A stretch of DNA of 64,000 nucleotides from Actinophytocola xinjiangensis (GCF_001921215.1 NZ_MSIF01000025.1:1-64000), one strand, 5' to 3'; shown: positions 26,401 to 34,742, numbered from the stretch's first letter. The notes: generated by a model not told the origin, from the letters alone. Program-made: numbers and translations.

Positions 26401-28709
26401 GGGTGCCGGTGTCCCCGGCCCTGGCCCGCGAACTCCAGGTCGTGCAGATGGACGGCACGCTGCGGCTGTGCTCGCGACTGGGCGCCGAACGGGACTCCGA
26501 GCCGGACGCCGGCTGGCTGACCCACACCACCGCCGTCGTGCCGCCGGTCGCCGAGACCCCGGGCGCCGAAACCCTGCCGCTGGCGCGACTGCGCGACCGC
26601 TGCACCGAACGGCTGGACCCCAACTACGTGATCGACCGGCTGGCCTCCCTCGGCGTGGCCGCCATGGGCTTCCCGTGGCGCGTCGAACGGATCCGGCGCG
26701 GCGCCGGGGAGCTGTTCGTGCGGGTGCTCGCCGACCCGGACGACACCCTGCCGCCGACCTGGGCGTCCATTCTGGACGCGGCACTGTCGGCGGCGTCGGT
26801 GGTGTTCGACGGCCAGGCGACGCTGCGGATGCCGGCGGCCATCCGGCGGGTCACCGTCGGCGGCCACCCGCCGGCCGAGGCGGTGATCAGCGTGCGGGTG
26901 CGGCCCGGGTCGGCCGACACCGTCGACGTCACCGTCGCCAGCCCCGACGGCACCGTCGTGGCCACCCTCACCGGCCTGCGCTACGGCGTGCTCGACGGCG
27001 ACATCGGCGCCCCGGCCAGCCCCCGCCGGCTCGTGCACCACGTCGAATGGCGGCCCTACGAGCTGCCCAGCCGCCCGCGCGGAGCCCTGGAGGGCGTGGT
27101 GTTCGTCGGCGACGCCGGCCTGGCCGCGCGCCTGGGCGACTCCTTCGCCGACGCCGGTGTGCCGTGGGAGTCGGTCGCCGATCCGTCCACCCTGGAGGAG
27201 TTACGTCCCGGTCAGGGCACCGCCGTGCTGGTCGCCGCGCCGGCCGGCACCGACGCCGCCGCCGCGACCTGGCTGCTGACCAGGACCGCCCAGGTCCTCG
27301 CCGGCTGGGACACGGCCCCCACGCTGTGGTGTCTGACCCGGGGCGTGCGTGAGGCGGCGAGCCTGGACGCGGTCGCCGAGTCGGCGCTGTGGGGCGCGGG
27401 GCGCGTGCTGGGCGGGGAGTACCCGGCGTTCTGGGGCGGGATCGTCGACCTGTCGGCCACCGACCCGGTCGGCTCCGCCGGCCTGCTGCGGCTGCTGCTC
27501 ACCGCCCGCCCCGCCGAGGACGTGCTCAGCCTGCGGCACGCCGACCTGGCCGTGGCCCGGCTCGCGCCCGTCGACGGCGCCCCCACCCGCCCGCCGCTGA
27601 CCTGCCACCCCGGCGGCACCTACCTGGTCACCGGCGGCCTGGGCGTACTGGGCCTGGAGGTCGCCGGCTGGCTCGCCGGGCGCGGCGCGCGCCGGCTGGT
27701 GCTCGCCGGGCGCCAGGCACTGCCGCCGCGCACCGAGTGGGACCGGGCCACCGACCCCGACCTGGTACGGCGGATCGAGGGTGTGCGCGCGTTGGAGGCC
27801 GCCGGGGTCACCGTCGCCACGCTCGCCCTGGACGTCGCCGACCCGGCCCAAGCCGCCCGCGAACTGTCCGCCGCGACCCTGGGCCTGCCGAGGATCCGGG
27901 GGGTCGTGCACGCCGCCGGGGTGCTGGACAACCGGCTGGCCGGCGAGGTGGACCACGCGTCGCTGGAGCGGGTGCTGGCCCCCAAGGCCGGCGGCGCGCT
28001 GGTGCTCCACGAGCTGTTCCCGCCCGGCAGCCTGGAGTTCCTGGTGCTGTTCTCCTCCGCCGGCCAGCTGCTCGGGCTGCCCGGCCAGACCTCCTACGCC
28101 GCCGCGAACGCCGTGCTCGACGGCCTGGCCAGGCACCGGGGCGACGCGCTGAGCCTGGCCTGGACGTCCTGGCGCGGCCTGGGCATGTCGACCTCGTCGG
28201 CGGCGATCGACGCCGAACTGGCCGCGCGCGGCACCGGCGACATCACCGCCGAGGAGGCGTTCCGGGCGTGGGAGTACGCGCAGCGGCAGCCGGTCGACCA
28301 CGTCGCCGTGCTGCGCACCGTGCCGACGCTGCCCGGGATGCGCCGCCCGCCGCTGCTCGCCGAGCTGACCGCCGACCAGGCGCCCGCGCCGGCCACCACC
28401 GGCACCCCGTGGGCCGGGCTGCGCGACGGCGAGCTGCGCGAGTACCTGGCCGGCGAGGTCGCCGCCCAGGTCGCGGCGGAGCTGAAACTGGCCGTCGACG
28501 AGCTGGACGTGCGCCGCCCGCTGATCGAGATGGGACTGGACTCGGTGATGACCCAGCTCATCCGGGGGCGGCTGGAACGCCAGTTCCGGGTCAGCCTGCC
28601 GGCGACCCTGCTGTGGAACTCACCGACCGTGCGGGCGATCAGCGACTTCCTCGCCGAGCTGCTCGCCGGCGAGAGCCTGATGGGAGAGGACAGGACCAAT
28701 GCAGCGTGA
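23484..28709 (+). CDS. iterative type I aromatic polyketide synthase (KS-AT-DH-KR-ACP)
   Basis: About 1741 residues, a single module. KS: catalytic Cys near 192 in DTACSSSLVAL, then EAHGTGTRAGD and SNIGHLEAASG. AT: GHSVGEIAA (Ser near 638) with a VAFHSHH motif, favouring malonyl-CoA. DH/product-hydrolase fold: HPVQGTEIVP (His near 941) in the PypGdHPvqG context typical of 6-methylsalicylate-type synthases. KR: TGGLGVLG near 1382 with SYAAANAV. ACP: GLDSVM, Ser near 1687. No thioesterase. Size and order match bacterial 6-methylsalicylate and naphthoate synthases (ChlB1, NcsB class). The start is uncertain: GTG 23484 or GTG 23517. The 3' end overlaps the ligase by 11 bases. Confidence 0.92.
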   Translation: MGGTSQTDDRGVENSREDPRDAIAIIGMGCRLPGGVNSPEAFWNALVDGLDAIGEVPADRWAHYRDASQDNAAALRRTTGLGGFVSEVDGFDAAFFGISPREAALMDPQQRMALEVSWEALEHAGIVPGALAGTDTGVFVGVNTDDHGRRLLEDLPRIEAWTGIGSSMCAVANRVSYTLDLRGPSLVVDTACSSSLVALHLACQSLRLGETPVAIAGGVMLMLAPGLTMVMDAAGALAPDGRSKSFDASADGYGRGEGCGMVVLKRLADARRDGDRVLAVVRGSAVNQDGRTNGIMAPSREAQEHMLRQACTQAGVTPESVDYVEAHGTGTRAGDPIEAGAIASVYGVGRPADRPCLIGSVKSNIGHLEAASGIAGVIKAVLAIEHAAIPPSLNLTTPNPDIPWQDSGLRVVTELTRWPSTGGPRRAGVSGYGYGGTIAHLVLEQAPGARAVPAPDRGTALRVYPLSGNTVEAVRDYAATLADRLTADAALELADVAHTLADRRAHLTHRGAVLAAGRDELVARLRQIPLGEPRDGLVTGQVLDGARRGAVWVFSGHGSQWIGMGRELLGTEPEFGAVLDELEPICLAELGVSPRRALLEGDLLHTDRIQLLIFAMQVGLARVLTARGLAPAAVLGHSVGEIAAAVVGGVLDLADGARLICRRSALLRRVAGQGAMAMVNLPFAEVRARLSDVDGVGAAIAAAPSSTVVAGDVAELEVVVKEWTAAGLHVQRVNSDVAFHSHHMDPLVGDLAEAVADLAPRAGAVPVYSTSLEDPRGRDVRDGAYWAGNLRNPVRFAGAVSAALADGYRAFVEIAPHPVVSYSINEVLAAEGVTDAVVAHTLRRNRPEQASLLTNLAALHCHGVPVDFSGQGGGLVELPVIAWRHRAHRVDQRASATVHSRLHDVDGHTLLGAPLTVHGTSAVRLWQTWLDLDSRPYPGDHPVQGTEIVPAAVLLTTFLAAAGGHALADVSLRVPVSPALARELQVVQMDGTLRLCSRLGAERDSEPDAGWLTHTTAVVPPVAETPGAETLPLARLRDRCTERLDPNYVIDRLASLGVAAMGFPWRVERIRRGAGELFVRVLADPDDTLPPTWASILDAALSAASVVFDGQATLRMPAAIRRVTVGGHPPAEAVISVRVRPGSADTVDVTVASPDGTVVATLTGLRYGVLDGDIGAPASPRRLVHHVEWRPYELPSRPRGALEGVVFVGDAGLAARLGDSFADAGVPWESVADPSTLEELRPGQGTAVLVAAPAGTDAAAATWLLTRTAQVLAGWDTAPTLWCLTRGVREAASLDAVAESALWGAGRVLGGEYPAFWGGIVDLSATDPVGSAGLLRLLLTARPAEDVLSLRHADLAVARLAPVDGAPTRPPLTCHPGGTYLVTGGLGVLGLEVAGWLAGRGARRLVLAGRQALPPRTEWDRATDPDLVRRIEGVRALEAAGVTVATLALDVADPAQAARELSAATLGLPRIRGVVHAAGVLDNRLAGEVDHASLERVLAPKAGGALVLHELFPPGSLEFLVLFSSAGQLLGLPGQTSYAAANAVLDGLARHRGDALSLAWTSWRGLGMSTSSAAIDAELAARGTGDITAEEAFRAWEYAQRQPVDHVAVLRTVPTLPGMRRPPLLAELTADQAPAPATTGTPWAGLRDGELREYLAGEVAAQVAAELKLAVDELDVRRPLIEMGLDSVMTQLIRGRLERQFRVSLPATLLWNSPTVRAISDFLAELLAGESLMGEDRTNAA

Positions 28710-30354
28710 CGGATTCACCCCGTGGCCGGCCGAGTTCGTCGAGCGGTACACCTCGGCGGGCTACTGGCGCGGCAAGCCACTGGGCCACTGGCTGTGGAGC
28801 TGGGCCGACGAGCGGGGCGAGCGTGTGGCCATCGTCGACGGCGAGTACGCGATCACCTACCAGGACCTGGCCGAGCACGCCGACGCGCTGGCCGACAACC
28901 TGCTCGACCTGGGCCTGCGCGAGGGCGACAACATCCTGGTGCAGCTGCCCAACACCTGGGAGTTCGTGGCGTTGTTCCTGGCGTGCCAACGGATCGGCGT
29001 CGCGCCGGTGCTGGCACTGCTGGCCCACCGCGAGCACGAACTGAACTACCTGGCCGACCTCGCGCACGTGCGGGCGATCGTCGTGCCGGACACCTGGCAG
29101 CGGTTCGACCACCAGCGGCTGGCCGGTGACCTGGCCGAGTCCCTCGGCCGCCCGTGCGAGGTCCTGGTCCTCGGCGAGCACGTCGACGAGTCCCATGTGG
29201 ACCTGCGGACGCTGCTGGAACGCGGCCAGGAACCGACCCGGCTGCGGGCCCGGCTCGACGCCCAGGCCCCCGACCCCGGCGAGATCGCCCTGTTCCTGCT
29301 CTCCGGCGGCACCACCGGAACCCCGAAGATCATCAGCCGCACCCACCAGGACTACGAGTACAACGCGCGGCAGTCCGGCGCGGTCTGCGGCTTCGACGAG
29401 TCGACCGTGTACCTGGTGACCCTCCCCATGGGACACAACTTCCCGCTCGGCTCGCCGGGGATCCTCGCCACCCTCATCCACGGCGGCCGGGTCGTGATGA
29501 TCCGGTCCCCCAAACCCGAGGTCGCCTTCCCGGCGATCGAACGCGAACGCGCCACGGTCACGTCGCTGGTGCCGGCCATCGCCCAACGCTGGGTCGAGGC
29601 CGCCGCCACGACCACCCACGACCTGTCGTCGCTGGACCTGGTGCAGGTCGGCGGCTCGGTCATCGACCCGGCGTTCGCCGCCCGCATCGGCCCCGCCCTG
29701 GGCTGCACCCTCCAGCAGGTGTACGGCATGGCCGAGGGCCTGCTGAACTACACCCGCCCGCACGACCCGGTCTCGGTCACCAACCACACCCAGGGCCGCC
29801 CGATCAGCGAGGCCGACGAGATCCTCATCGTCGACGAGGACGGCCGCCCGGTGCCCTTCGGCGGCACCGGCGAGCTGCTCACCCGGGGCCCGTACACGCC
29901 GCGCGGCTACTTCCGGGCGCCCGACCACAACGCCCGCGCCTACACCCCCGACGGCTGGTACCGCACCGGTGACCTGGTGCGATGGCACCGCAACGGCAAC
30001 TTCGTCGTCGAGGGCCGGGTGAAGGACCTGATCAACCGGGGCGGCGAGAAGATCTCCGCGCCCGAGGTCGAGGCGGTCGTCGACCTGCTGCCGGCGGTGC
30101 GCCGCGTGTCGGCCATCGCCCTGCCCGACCCCGAGTACGGCGAACTGGTCTGCGTCTGCGTCGTCCTCCACGAGGACTACTCCCTGACACTGGACGAGGT
30201 CCGGGCACTGTTCGCCGCCCAGGGTGTGGCGAAGTTCAAACACCCCCAGCAACTGGAGATCGTCACCGACTTCCCGCTCACCGCCGTCGGCAAGGTCGAC
30301 AAGAAGGCCCTGCGCCAGGACATCCTCGCCCGGGGCGAGAGCCGGGCGGCCTAG
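28699..30354 (+). CDS. aryl-acid adenylating enzyme / aryl-CoA ligase (EntE/DhbE/NcsB2-like)
   Basis: A 551-residue ANL enzyme. Core motifs are SGGTTGTPK (about 202-210), YGMAEG, GWYRTGDLV, GRVKDLINRGGEKISAPEVE and the C-terminal GKVDKK with catalytic Lys near 532. PMGHNFPLGSPG contains the His-Asn pair seen in DhbE-type 2-hydroxybenzoate-activating enzymes, where Asn contacts the acid. It starts inside the PKS gene (11-base overlap), so it almost surely activates the PKS product, as NcsB2 does in neocarzinostatin. Whether it makes a CoA ester or loads a carrier protein cannot be told; no free carrier protein is in the window. Confidence 0.9.
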   Translation: MQRDGFTPWPAEFVERYTSAGYWRGKPLGHWLWSWADERGERVAIVDGEYAITYQDLAEHADALADNLLDLGLREGDNILVQLPNTWEFVALFLACQRIGVAPVLALLAHREHELNYLADLAHVRAIVVPDTWQRFDHQRLAGDLAESLGRPCEVLVLGEHVDESHVDLRTLLERGQEPTRLRARLDAQAPDPGEIALFLLSGGTTGTPKIISRTHQDYEYNARQSGAVCGFDESTVYLVTLPMGHNFPLGSPGILATLIHGGRVVMIRSPKPEVAFPAIERERATVTSLVPAIAQRWVEAAATTTHDLSSLDLVQVGGSVIDPAFAARIGPALGCTLQQVYGMAEGLLNYTRPHDPVSVTNHTQGRPISEADEILIVDEDGRPVPFGGTGELLTRGPYTPRGYFRAPDHNARAYTPDGWYRTGDLVRWHRNGNFVVEGRVKDLINRGGEKISAPEVEAVVDLLPAVRRVSAIALPDPEYGELVCVCVVLHEDYSLTLDEVRALFAAQGVAKFKHPQQLEIVTDFPLTAVGKVDKKALRQDILARGESRAA

Positions 30355-30422
30355 CGACCCGCCGCCCGGACCGGCACGAAAACGGGGCGGCGCCTGTCGG
30401 TGCAGGTCAGTAGCATCGGGCC

Positions 30423-31079
30423 GTGTCCTACCTCGCCTCAGTGAACGTCGGTGTCCCCCGGACCAACCCGGCGAAGCCCGCCGGCACCACCGGCATCGAC
30501 AAGCGCCCGGTGTCCGGTCCGGTCGCCGTCACCGCCCCCGGTCCGAAAGGGACGGGGGCGGTCGGCCTGGCCGGCGACCGGGTCTACGACATCGCCGACC
30601 ACGGCGGCGACGACCAGGCCGTGTACGCCTACGCCCGCGAGGCCCTCGACGGCTGGTCCACCCGCCTCGGCCGCCCCCTGGCCGACGGCGTCTTCGGCGA
30701 GAACCTCACGACCGTCGGCCTCGACGTCGACGGCGCACTGATCGGCGAGCGCTGGCGGATCGGGCCGGACCTGCTGCTGGAGGTGTCCTGCCCGCGCATC
30801 CCGTGCAGCACCTTCCAGAGCTGGATGGCCGAACCTGACTGGACGAAGACGTTCATGGCGGCGGCCGAACCGGGCGCCTACCTGCGCGTCCTCGAACCCG
30901 GCGAGATCCGCGCGGGCGACCCGGTCACGGTCACGCACCGGCCCGCGCACGACGTGACCGTCGCCCTGGCCTTCCGCGCCATGACCCTCCAGCCCGACCT
31001 GCTGCCCCGCCTCGTCGTCGCCGACGCCCTCCCCGCCGACGACCTCGCCAAGATCCACCGCCGCCTCGGCAACGCGTAA
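30423..31079 (+). CDS. MOSC-domain protein (YiiM-like)
   Basis: A 218-residue protein with the MOSC core: DHGGDDQAVYAYAREALDGWSTRLGRPL, FGENLTTVGLDVDGALIGERWRIG and the conserved Cys segment VSCPRIPCSTF. MOSC proteins handle molybdenum-cofactor sulfur or reduce N-hydroxylated compounds (YiiM). The GTG start is 68 bases after the ligase stop. It ends four bases from the converging XRE-deformylase gene. A link to the PKS product is possible but not shown. Confidence 0.85.
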   Translation: MSYLASVNVGVPRTNPAKPAGTTGIDKRPVSGPVAVTAPGPKGTGAVGLAGDRVYDIADHGGDDQAVYAYAREALDGWSTRLGRPLADGVFGENLTTVGLDVDGALIGERWRIGPDLLLEVSCPRIPCSTFQSWMAEPDWTKTFMAAAEPGAYLRVLEPGEIRAGDPVTVTHRPAHDVTVALAFRAMTLQPDLLPRLVVADALPADDLAKIHRRLGNA

Positions 31080-31082
31080 GGC

Positions 31083-32558
31083 CTAGTACTTCCAGCTTGT
31101 TCCACTGCCGCGATACTGTTCGACCGGGATGGGCTCGACCCCCTCGCGCATCCGATCGGTGTAGAGGCAGCCGTGCAGGTGATCGACCTCGTGCGCGACC
31201 AGCCGAGCTGTCCCGCGCTCGAACACGGTGATCATCGGATCACCATCGATGGTGGTGTGCTCGACCTGGATGACGTGCGAACGTGGCACCTGACCACGTA
31301 CGTCGAAGAATGACAGGCAGCCCTCGTACTGCTCGTCGATCTCGCCGCCGTGTTCGACAACGCTCGGGTTGAACAGGGTGAGTACCTCACCCTCCGGAGT
31401 CCGTACGATCGCGGCGGCCCGGTCGATGCCGATCTGGGGGGCCGCCACACCCATACCCTTGCCAAAGGTGTGGACCCGCGCGACCCGTTGCGCCGCCGAG
31501 GCCAGCGCGGCCACGACCCGCCGGGCCTCATCGGCCTCAGCCGGAAGATCGAACTGGCGGGCCACCCGCCGCAACCGATCATCATCTGCCTGGACGATCC
31601 CGAGCCCAGCCATGACCTCACTCGGGGTGGGTGCGGGTCCGTGGGCAGCGCGGCCACGGAAATCCCATTCGAGCCGGTAACGAGCGTGTAGTGAAGGGTC
31701 CTCACACGACCACGAGAAGATGTGTCGGTCGCTGCTCACGTCGCGAGCGATGGCGGTGGCGAACGGGACCGCCTGCGAGGTCATCGAGGTGTACAAGCCC
31801 CATACGGAAGTGGTGAGTTCCGCCGGGAAGTTCAGAACCACCGACAGCGTCCGGGTCGGCAGTCGAACCGCGCGCTGGAACCAGTTCCCCCAATGAACCT
31901 CACTCACCGTGTACTCGTACTCGATCCAGCAGGATTCCCCGGGATACAGAGGAAAATGGCCGTGTTCGCCGGAGAAGAGCAGCCAGATCTCCTTGAAGGC
32001 GTCGCGATCATGGTGGACGGTCCACCTCATCGGGTTCGTGCGATCGGGTCCGTGCCAGGCCCGCAGACCGATCTCGTCCCAGGTGAGTGGGGTCTCGCTG
32101 TAAAGCTGGTTCGAGCGCTCCGGATCGCCCGGGAAACGGTCGACGGAGATACGGACGAGATAACGACTGATCGGCTCGCCGCTGTTGTTGACCAGATGGC
32201 GCCGCTGGGTGAGCCGATAGACCCCGTCCTGGTAGTGCAATGTCGCGTCGTCGTGGTTGACGACCAGACTTCCGGTCCCGCCCTTCTCCCCGAGGTCATT
32301 CGGCACAGGTGACCGGCTGTGGACGGGACGTGCGTGGTCGCGGAACGCGGCACGCAGGGCCCCGCCGGTACGCAACGCCTTCTCGGCCTGCATCGCGAAG
32401 GCCTCTGACGGCCGTTCGGTTCCGGACTCGACCTTGGACACGTACGAGCGGTCATAACCCATCGCCTTGGCAAGGGTGGTTCGGGAGTGGCCCCGTACGT
32501 CCCGCCATCGTTTGAGCTCGATGGCGAACCCGTTGACCTCTGCGTCCGCCGGATCCAT
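31083..32558 (-). CDS. XRE helix-turn-helix / peptide deformylase fusion
   Basis: About 491 residues in three parts. Residues 10-65 are an XRE HTH (ELKRWRDVRGHSRTTLAKAMGYDRSYVSKVESG). Residues about 95-310 are an uncharacterised beta-rich domain (RRHLVNNSGEPISRYLVRISVDRFPGD... GNWFQRAVRLP). Residues about 340-491 are a peptide deformylase with all three metal/catalytic motifs: GMGVAAPQ (368), EGCLS (412) and HEVDH (456). The enzyme therefore looks active. Deformylases remove formyl from N-terminal Met; coupling to a DNA-binding and a sensor-like domain is unusual. The ATG at 32558 is preferred over an upstream M because it fits the HTH. It is divergent from a methyltransferase gene. Confidence 0.88.
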   Translation of the reverse strand: MDPADAEVNGFAIELKRWRDVRGHSRTTLAKAMGYDRSYVSKVESGTERPSEAFAMQAEKALRTGGALRAAFRDHARPVHSRSPVPNDLGEKGGTGSLVVNHDDATLHYQDGVYRLTQRRHLVNNSGEPISRYLVRISVDRFPGDPERSNQLYSETPLTWDEIGLRAWHGPDRTNPMRWTVHHDRDAFKEIWLLFSGEHGHFPLYPGESCWIEYEYTVSEVHWGNWFQRAVRLPTRTLSVVLNFPAELTTSVWGLYTSMTSQAVPFATAIARDVSSDRHIFSWSCEDPSLHARYRLEWDFRGRAAHGPAPTPSEVMAGLGIVQADDDRLRRVARQFDLPAEADEARRVVAALASAAQRVARVHTFGKGMGVAAPQIGIDRAAAIVRTPEGEVLTLFNPSVVEHGGEIDEQYEGCLSFFDVRGQVPRSHVIQVEHTTIDGDPMITVFERGTARLVAHEVDHLHGCLYTDRMREGVEPIPVEQYRGSGTSWKY

Positions 32559-32588
32559 TGCCAACCCCCACCACTTCAAACTGTGAGT

Positions 32589-32612
32589 GTGCGTGAACGC
32601 ACCGTGAGTCAC
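32589..32612. promoter_or_regulatory. palindromic operator candidates between the XRE-PDF and methyltransferase genes
   Basis: GTGCGT-ga-ACGCAC (32589-32602) is followed at once by GTGAGTCAC (32604-32612), itself symmetric about its centre. Both sit in the 133-base divergent gap, about 31-54 bases upstream of the XRE-PDF start. They are plausible binding sites for the XRE domain of the neighbouring gene. TTGACG (32639) and TTGACT (32650) further right could be -35 elements. Confidence 0.45.
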
Positions 32613-32691
32613 TGCTCAGTCTAGCCACCGTCCCACGGTTGACGTCTCCTTGACTTCTCCCGACACCAACGAGTCCGCGCCGAGGAGAGCA

Positions 32692-34134
32692 ATGATGAGC
32701 GTCCAGGCCCTCGCCACCGACTCCGGCCCAGCCGGATCACGGAACTTCGTCCATGAGCACAAATCCGACCCCGGCTACCTGGACAACGCCGCGAACACGC
32801 ACGGATCAGAGAAAGCCTCCCTGGTGTGGCGTGCCCTGGGGCGTGTGGGGCGCGACCGACAACGGATGGTCGAGGTCGGCCCAGGTGGAGGGGCAGCGGT
32901 CGCTCACCTGGCCGCACAGTTCGCCAACTCTGGAGACAGAGGGCCTTCCCAGACGCCTGGCCCTCAGCTGACCCTGATAGAGGCACCCGGGGTGACCTCA
33001 CAGTCGCTGGTTCGGGCCATCGAGGAGTTCAACAGGATTGGTGAATGCGAGCTACGCCATGGGCTGGCTCGGGACCTCGGCACGCTGCTCACCGAGCCGG
33101 TGGACGTGATCGGCGCGTCCGCCCTGATGCACGAGGTGTACTCCTATGGCGGCGGATACGCCGGGTTGCACGCCATGATGCGAACCTTGCCCACGGTGCT
33201 GAAATCCGGTGGGTTCTTCGCCTACCGGGACGTATTCGCGGTGGACGGACCGTCGCTGCACGACCGGGTCGTCCAGTCGTACCACTCGCGGGCCTGGTTG
33301 ACCTTCCTTCGACTGTTCACGCCGCTGTACCTCGCGGAGGGTACACACCCCTATCACCGCGCGGACGACGAGCTGGTGGCCCACCAGCACTCCCGGATCG
33401 TGCCGGTGGCGGAACTGGACCGAGAGGCCTGTGCGGTGATCACGGCGCCGGTCGGGCTGTTCCGCGAGATCCAACGTCACTATGTCACCTTCCGCGATCA
33501 CGTGTGGCGCTCCGGAATCCTGGGTTTCACTCCCGTACTGGACGGTGAGCTGGCTGCGGACTGGATCGACTTCCACACCGGCCACAAACGGGTGCACTAC
33601 CGGCTCGGCGGCGAGGTGCGCTGGCTGACCGCCCACCAGCGGAGGATGCTGGCCGCGATGAGCGAGCCCTACACCGACCACCAGACCATCGACAGTGACA
33701 TCGCCGACGCGGTGACCGATGTTGCCCTGCTGGCGTTTCTGGACGCCGCGGAGTCCGGCGACGCCACCTGCCGACAGGTGTGGGACAGCTGGCTGGCGCG
33801 CGAAGGTCGAGAAACCTACGCCTATCTGACCGCCGACCAACTGATCACCGCGTTCGCGGTGTGTTCGGCGCAAGCAGGTACCGGTACGGTCCTGATGCCT
33901 GTCCTGGCCGGGGACATCACCCGTGTCGACCGGCGCTACTACAACCGGTTCCTGACCAGACGGCTGGCCAACCCGTTGCCCGACGCGAAGCTGCTCGTGT
34001 TGTTCCAGAACGTGCCGTGCGCTGACGAGACCACCCTGCGCCGGGCGTTCGACACCGTTGCCAGCTGCTGTGGCAAGTCGAGCCTGGCCCGGATGTACAC
34101 GGCAATCAACAAGGGAGACAACGGGGCGTCATGA
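32692..34134 (+). CDS. class I SAM-dependent methyltransferase-like protein with unknown C-terminal domain
   Basis: About 480 residues. The N-terminal half has the SAM motif VEVGPGGG (about 60-67), the acidic end LTLIEAPG, and MHEVYSYGGGYAGLHAMMRTLPTVLKSGGFFAYRDVF at the post-motif region. The C-terminal 200 residues (for example WRSGILGFTPVLDGELAADWIDFHTGHKRVHYRLGGEVRWLT) match nothing I recognise. The ATG at 32692 or 32695 is chosen from the ribosome site GAGGAGAG; an upstream TTG is less likely. It is coupled to the CYTH gene by an ATGA overlap. The substrate is unknown. Confidence 0.75.
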   Translation: MMSVQALATDSGPAGSRNFVHEHKSDPGYLDNAANTHGSEKASLVWRALGRVGRDRQRMVEVGPGGGAAVAHLAAQFANSGDRGPSQTPGPQLTLIEAPGVTSQSLVRAIEEFNRIGECELRHGLARDLGTLLTEPVDVIGASALMHEVYSYGGGYAGLHAMMRTLPTVLKSGGFFAYRDVFAVDGPSLHDRVVQSYHSRAWLTFLRLFTPLYLAEGTHPYHRADDELVAHQHSRIVPVAELDREACAVITAPVGLFREIQRHYVTFRDHVWRSGILGFTPVLDGELAADWIDFHTGHKRVHYRLGGEVRWLTAHQRRMLAAMSEPYTDHQTIDSDIADAVTDVALLAFLDAAESGDATCRQVWDSWLAREGRETYAYLTADQLITAFAVCSAQAGTGTVLMPVLAGDITRVDRRYYNRFLTRRLANPLPDAKLLVLFQNVPCADETTLRRAFDTVASCCGKSSLARMYTAINKGDNGAS

Positions 34135-34700
34135 GCGTGATCGAGGTGGAGCGCAAGCGGGAGCTGGGCGACGTCGTGGCCCTGCGGACACGCCTGGCCG
34201 ACACCGGTTTCCGCGAGGTGGGTACGAGCGTCGAGGTCGACACCTACTACAGCCGCCCGGATGTCGACTTCCTGGCCACTGTGGAGTGTTTGCGTGTTCG
34301 ACGGAGTGACGAGTTCGCGGAGATCACCTACAAACCGCCCTCCGACGCCGTCACGCACTCGGCGGCGGGCGTCATCGCCAAACCCGAGACCACCGTGGTC
34401 CTGTCCTCGCCGAGCCAGGCCACCGCCGCCGACACCCTGTTGGACGTGTTGGGCATGGTGGCGCTGTGCACGGTCGAGAAGTCCCGCACCTCCTTTCGTC
34501 ACCCTGACCACGACGACGTCACCGTGGCCATCGACCTGGTCACCGGCGTCGGTCCGTTCGTGGAGACCGAGGTGATGGCACACGATCCGGCGGTGGCGAC
34601 CCTGTTGTTGGACGAGGTGGAACGGCAACTCGGCCTGACCGCTTGCCCGGTGGTCCGGCTGCCCTACCGCGACCTGATTCTGCACCGGACCACGGCGTAA
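34131..34700 (+). CDS. CYTH-domain protein (class IV adenylate cyclase / thiamine-triphosphatase-like)
   Basis: A 189-residue CYTH domain. It begins with the signature E-x-E-x-K (Glu5, Glu7, Lys9 in IEVERK), followed by VDTYYSRPDVDFLATVECLRVRR, EITYKPP, VEKSRTSFRHP and VAIDLVTGVGPFVETEV, which provide the inner-tunnel acidic and basic residues. The family binds triphosphates: it makes cAMP (CyaB), hydrolyses thiamine triphosphate or cleaves tripolyphosphate. Translationally coupled to the methyltransferase. The product cannot be chosen from sequence. Confidence 0.85.
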   Translation: MSVIEVERKRELGDVVALRTRLADTGFREVGTSVEVDTYYSRPDVDFLATVECLRVRRSDEFAEITYKPPSDAVTHSAAGVIAKPETTVVLSSPSQATAADTLLDVLGMVALCTVEKSRTSFRHPDHDDVTVAIDLVTGVGPFVETEVMAHDPAVATLLLDEVERQLGLTACPVVRLPYRDLILHRTTA

Positions 34701-34734
34701 GGGCGGCCACCCTCCTCGCGGAGGATGACCGCCC
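34701..34734. terminator. hairpin between converging CYTH and LLM genes
   Basis: GGCGGCCACCCTCCT pairs with AGGATGACCGCC across a short loop, with two mismatches. It occupies the gap between two converging genes, the expected place for a bidirectional terminator. Confidence 0.6.
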
Positions 34735-34742
34735 CGGGCGGA

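Noticed and set aside
23349-27041. 1230-codon open frame on the minus strand across the PKS gene
   Set aside because: It is the antisense shadow of the GC-biased PKS frame: low-complexity His/Arg/Gly/Val-rich protein with no motifs, while the plus frame has complete catalytic domains.
23484-28709. PKS as an enediyne core synthase or modular PKS
   Set aside because: The DH fold, domain order, length of about 1740 residues and absence of a PPTase or docking domains fit the 6-MSA/naphthoate class instead.
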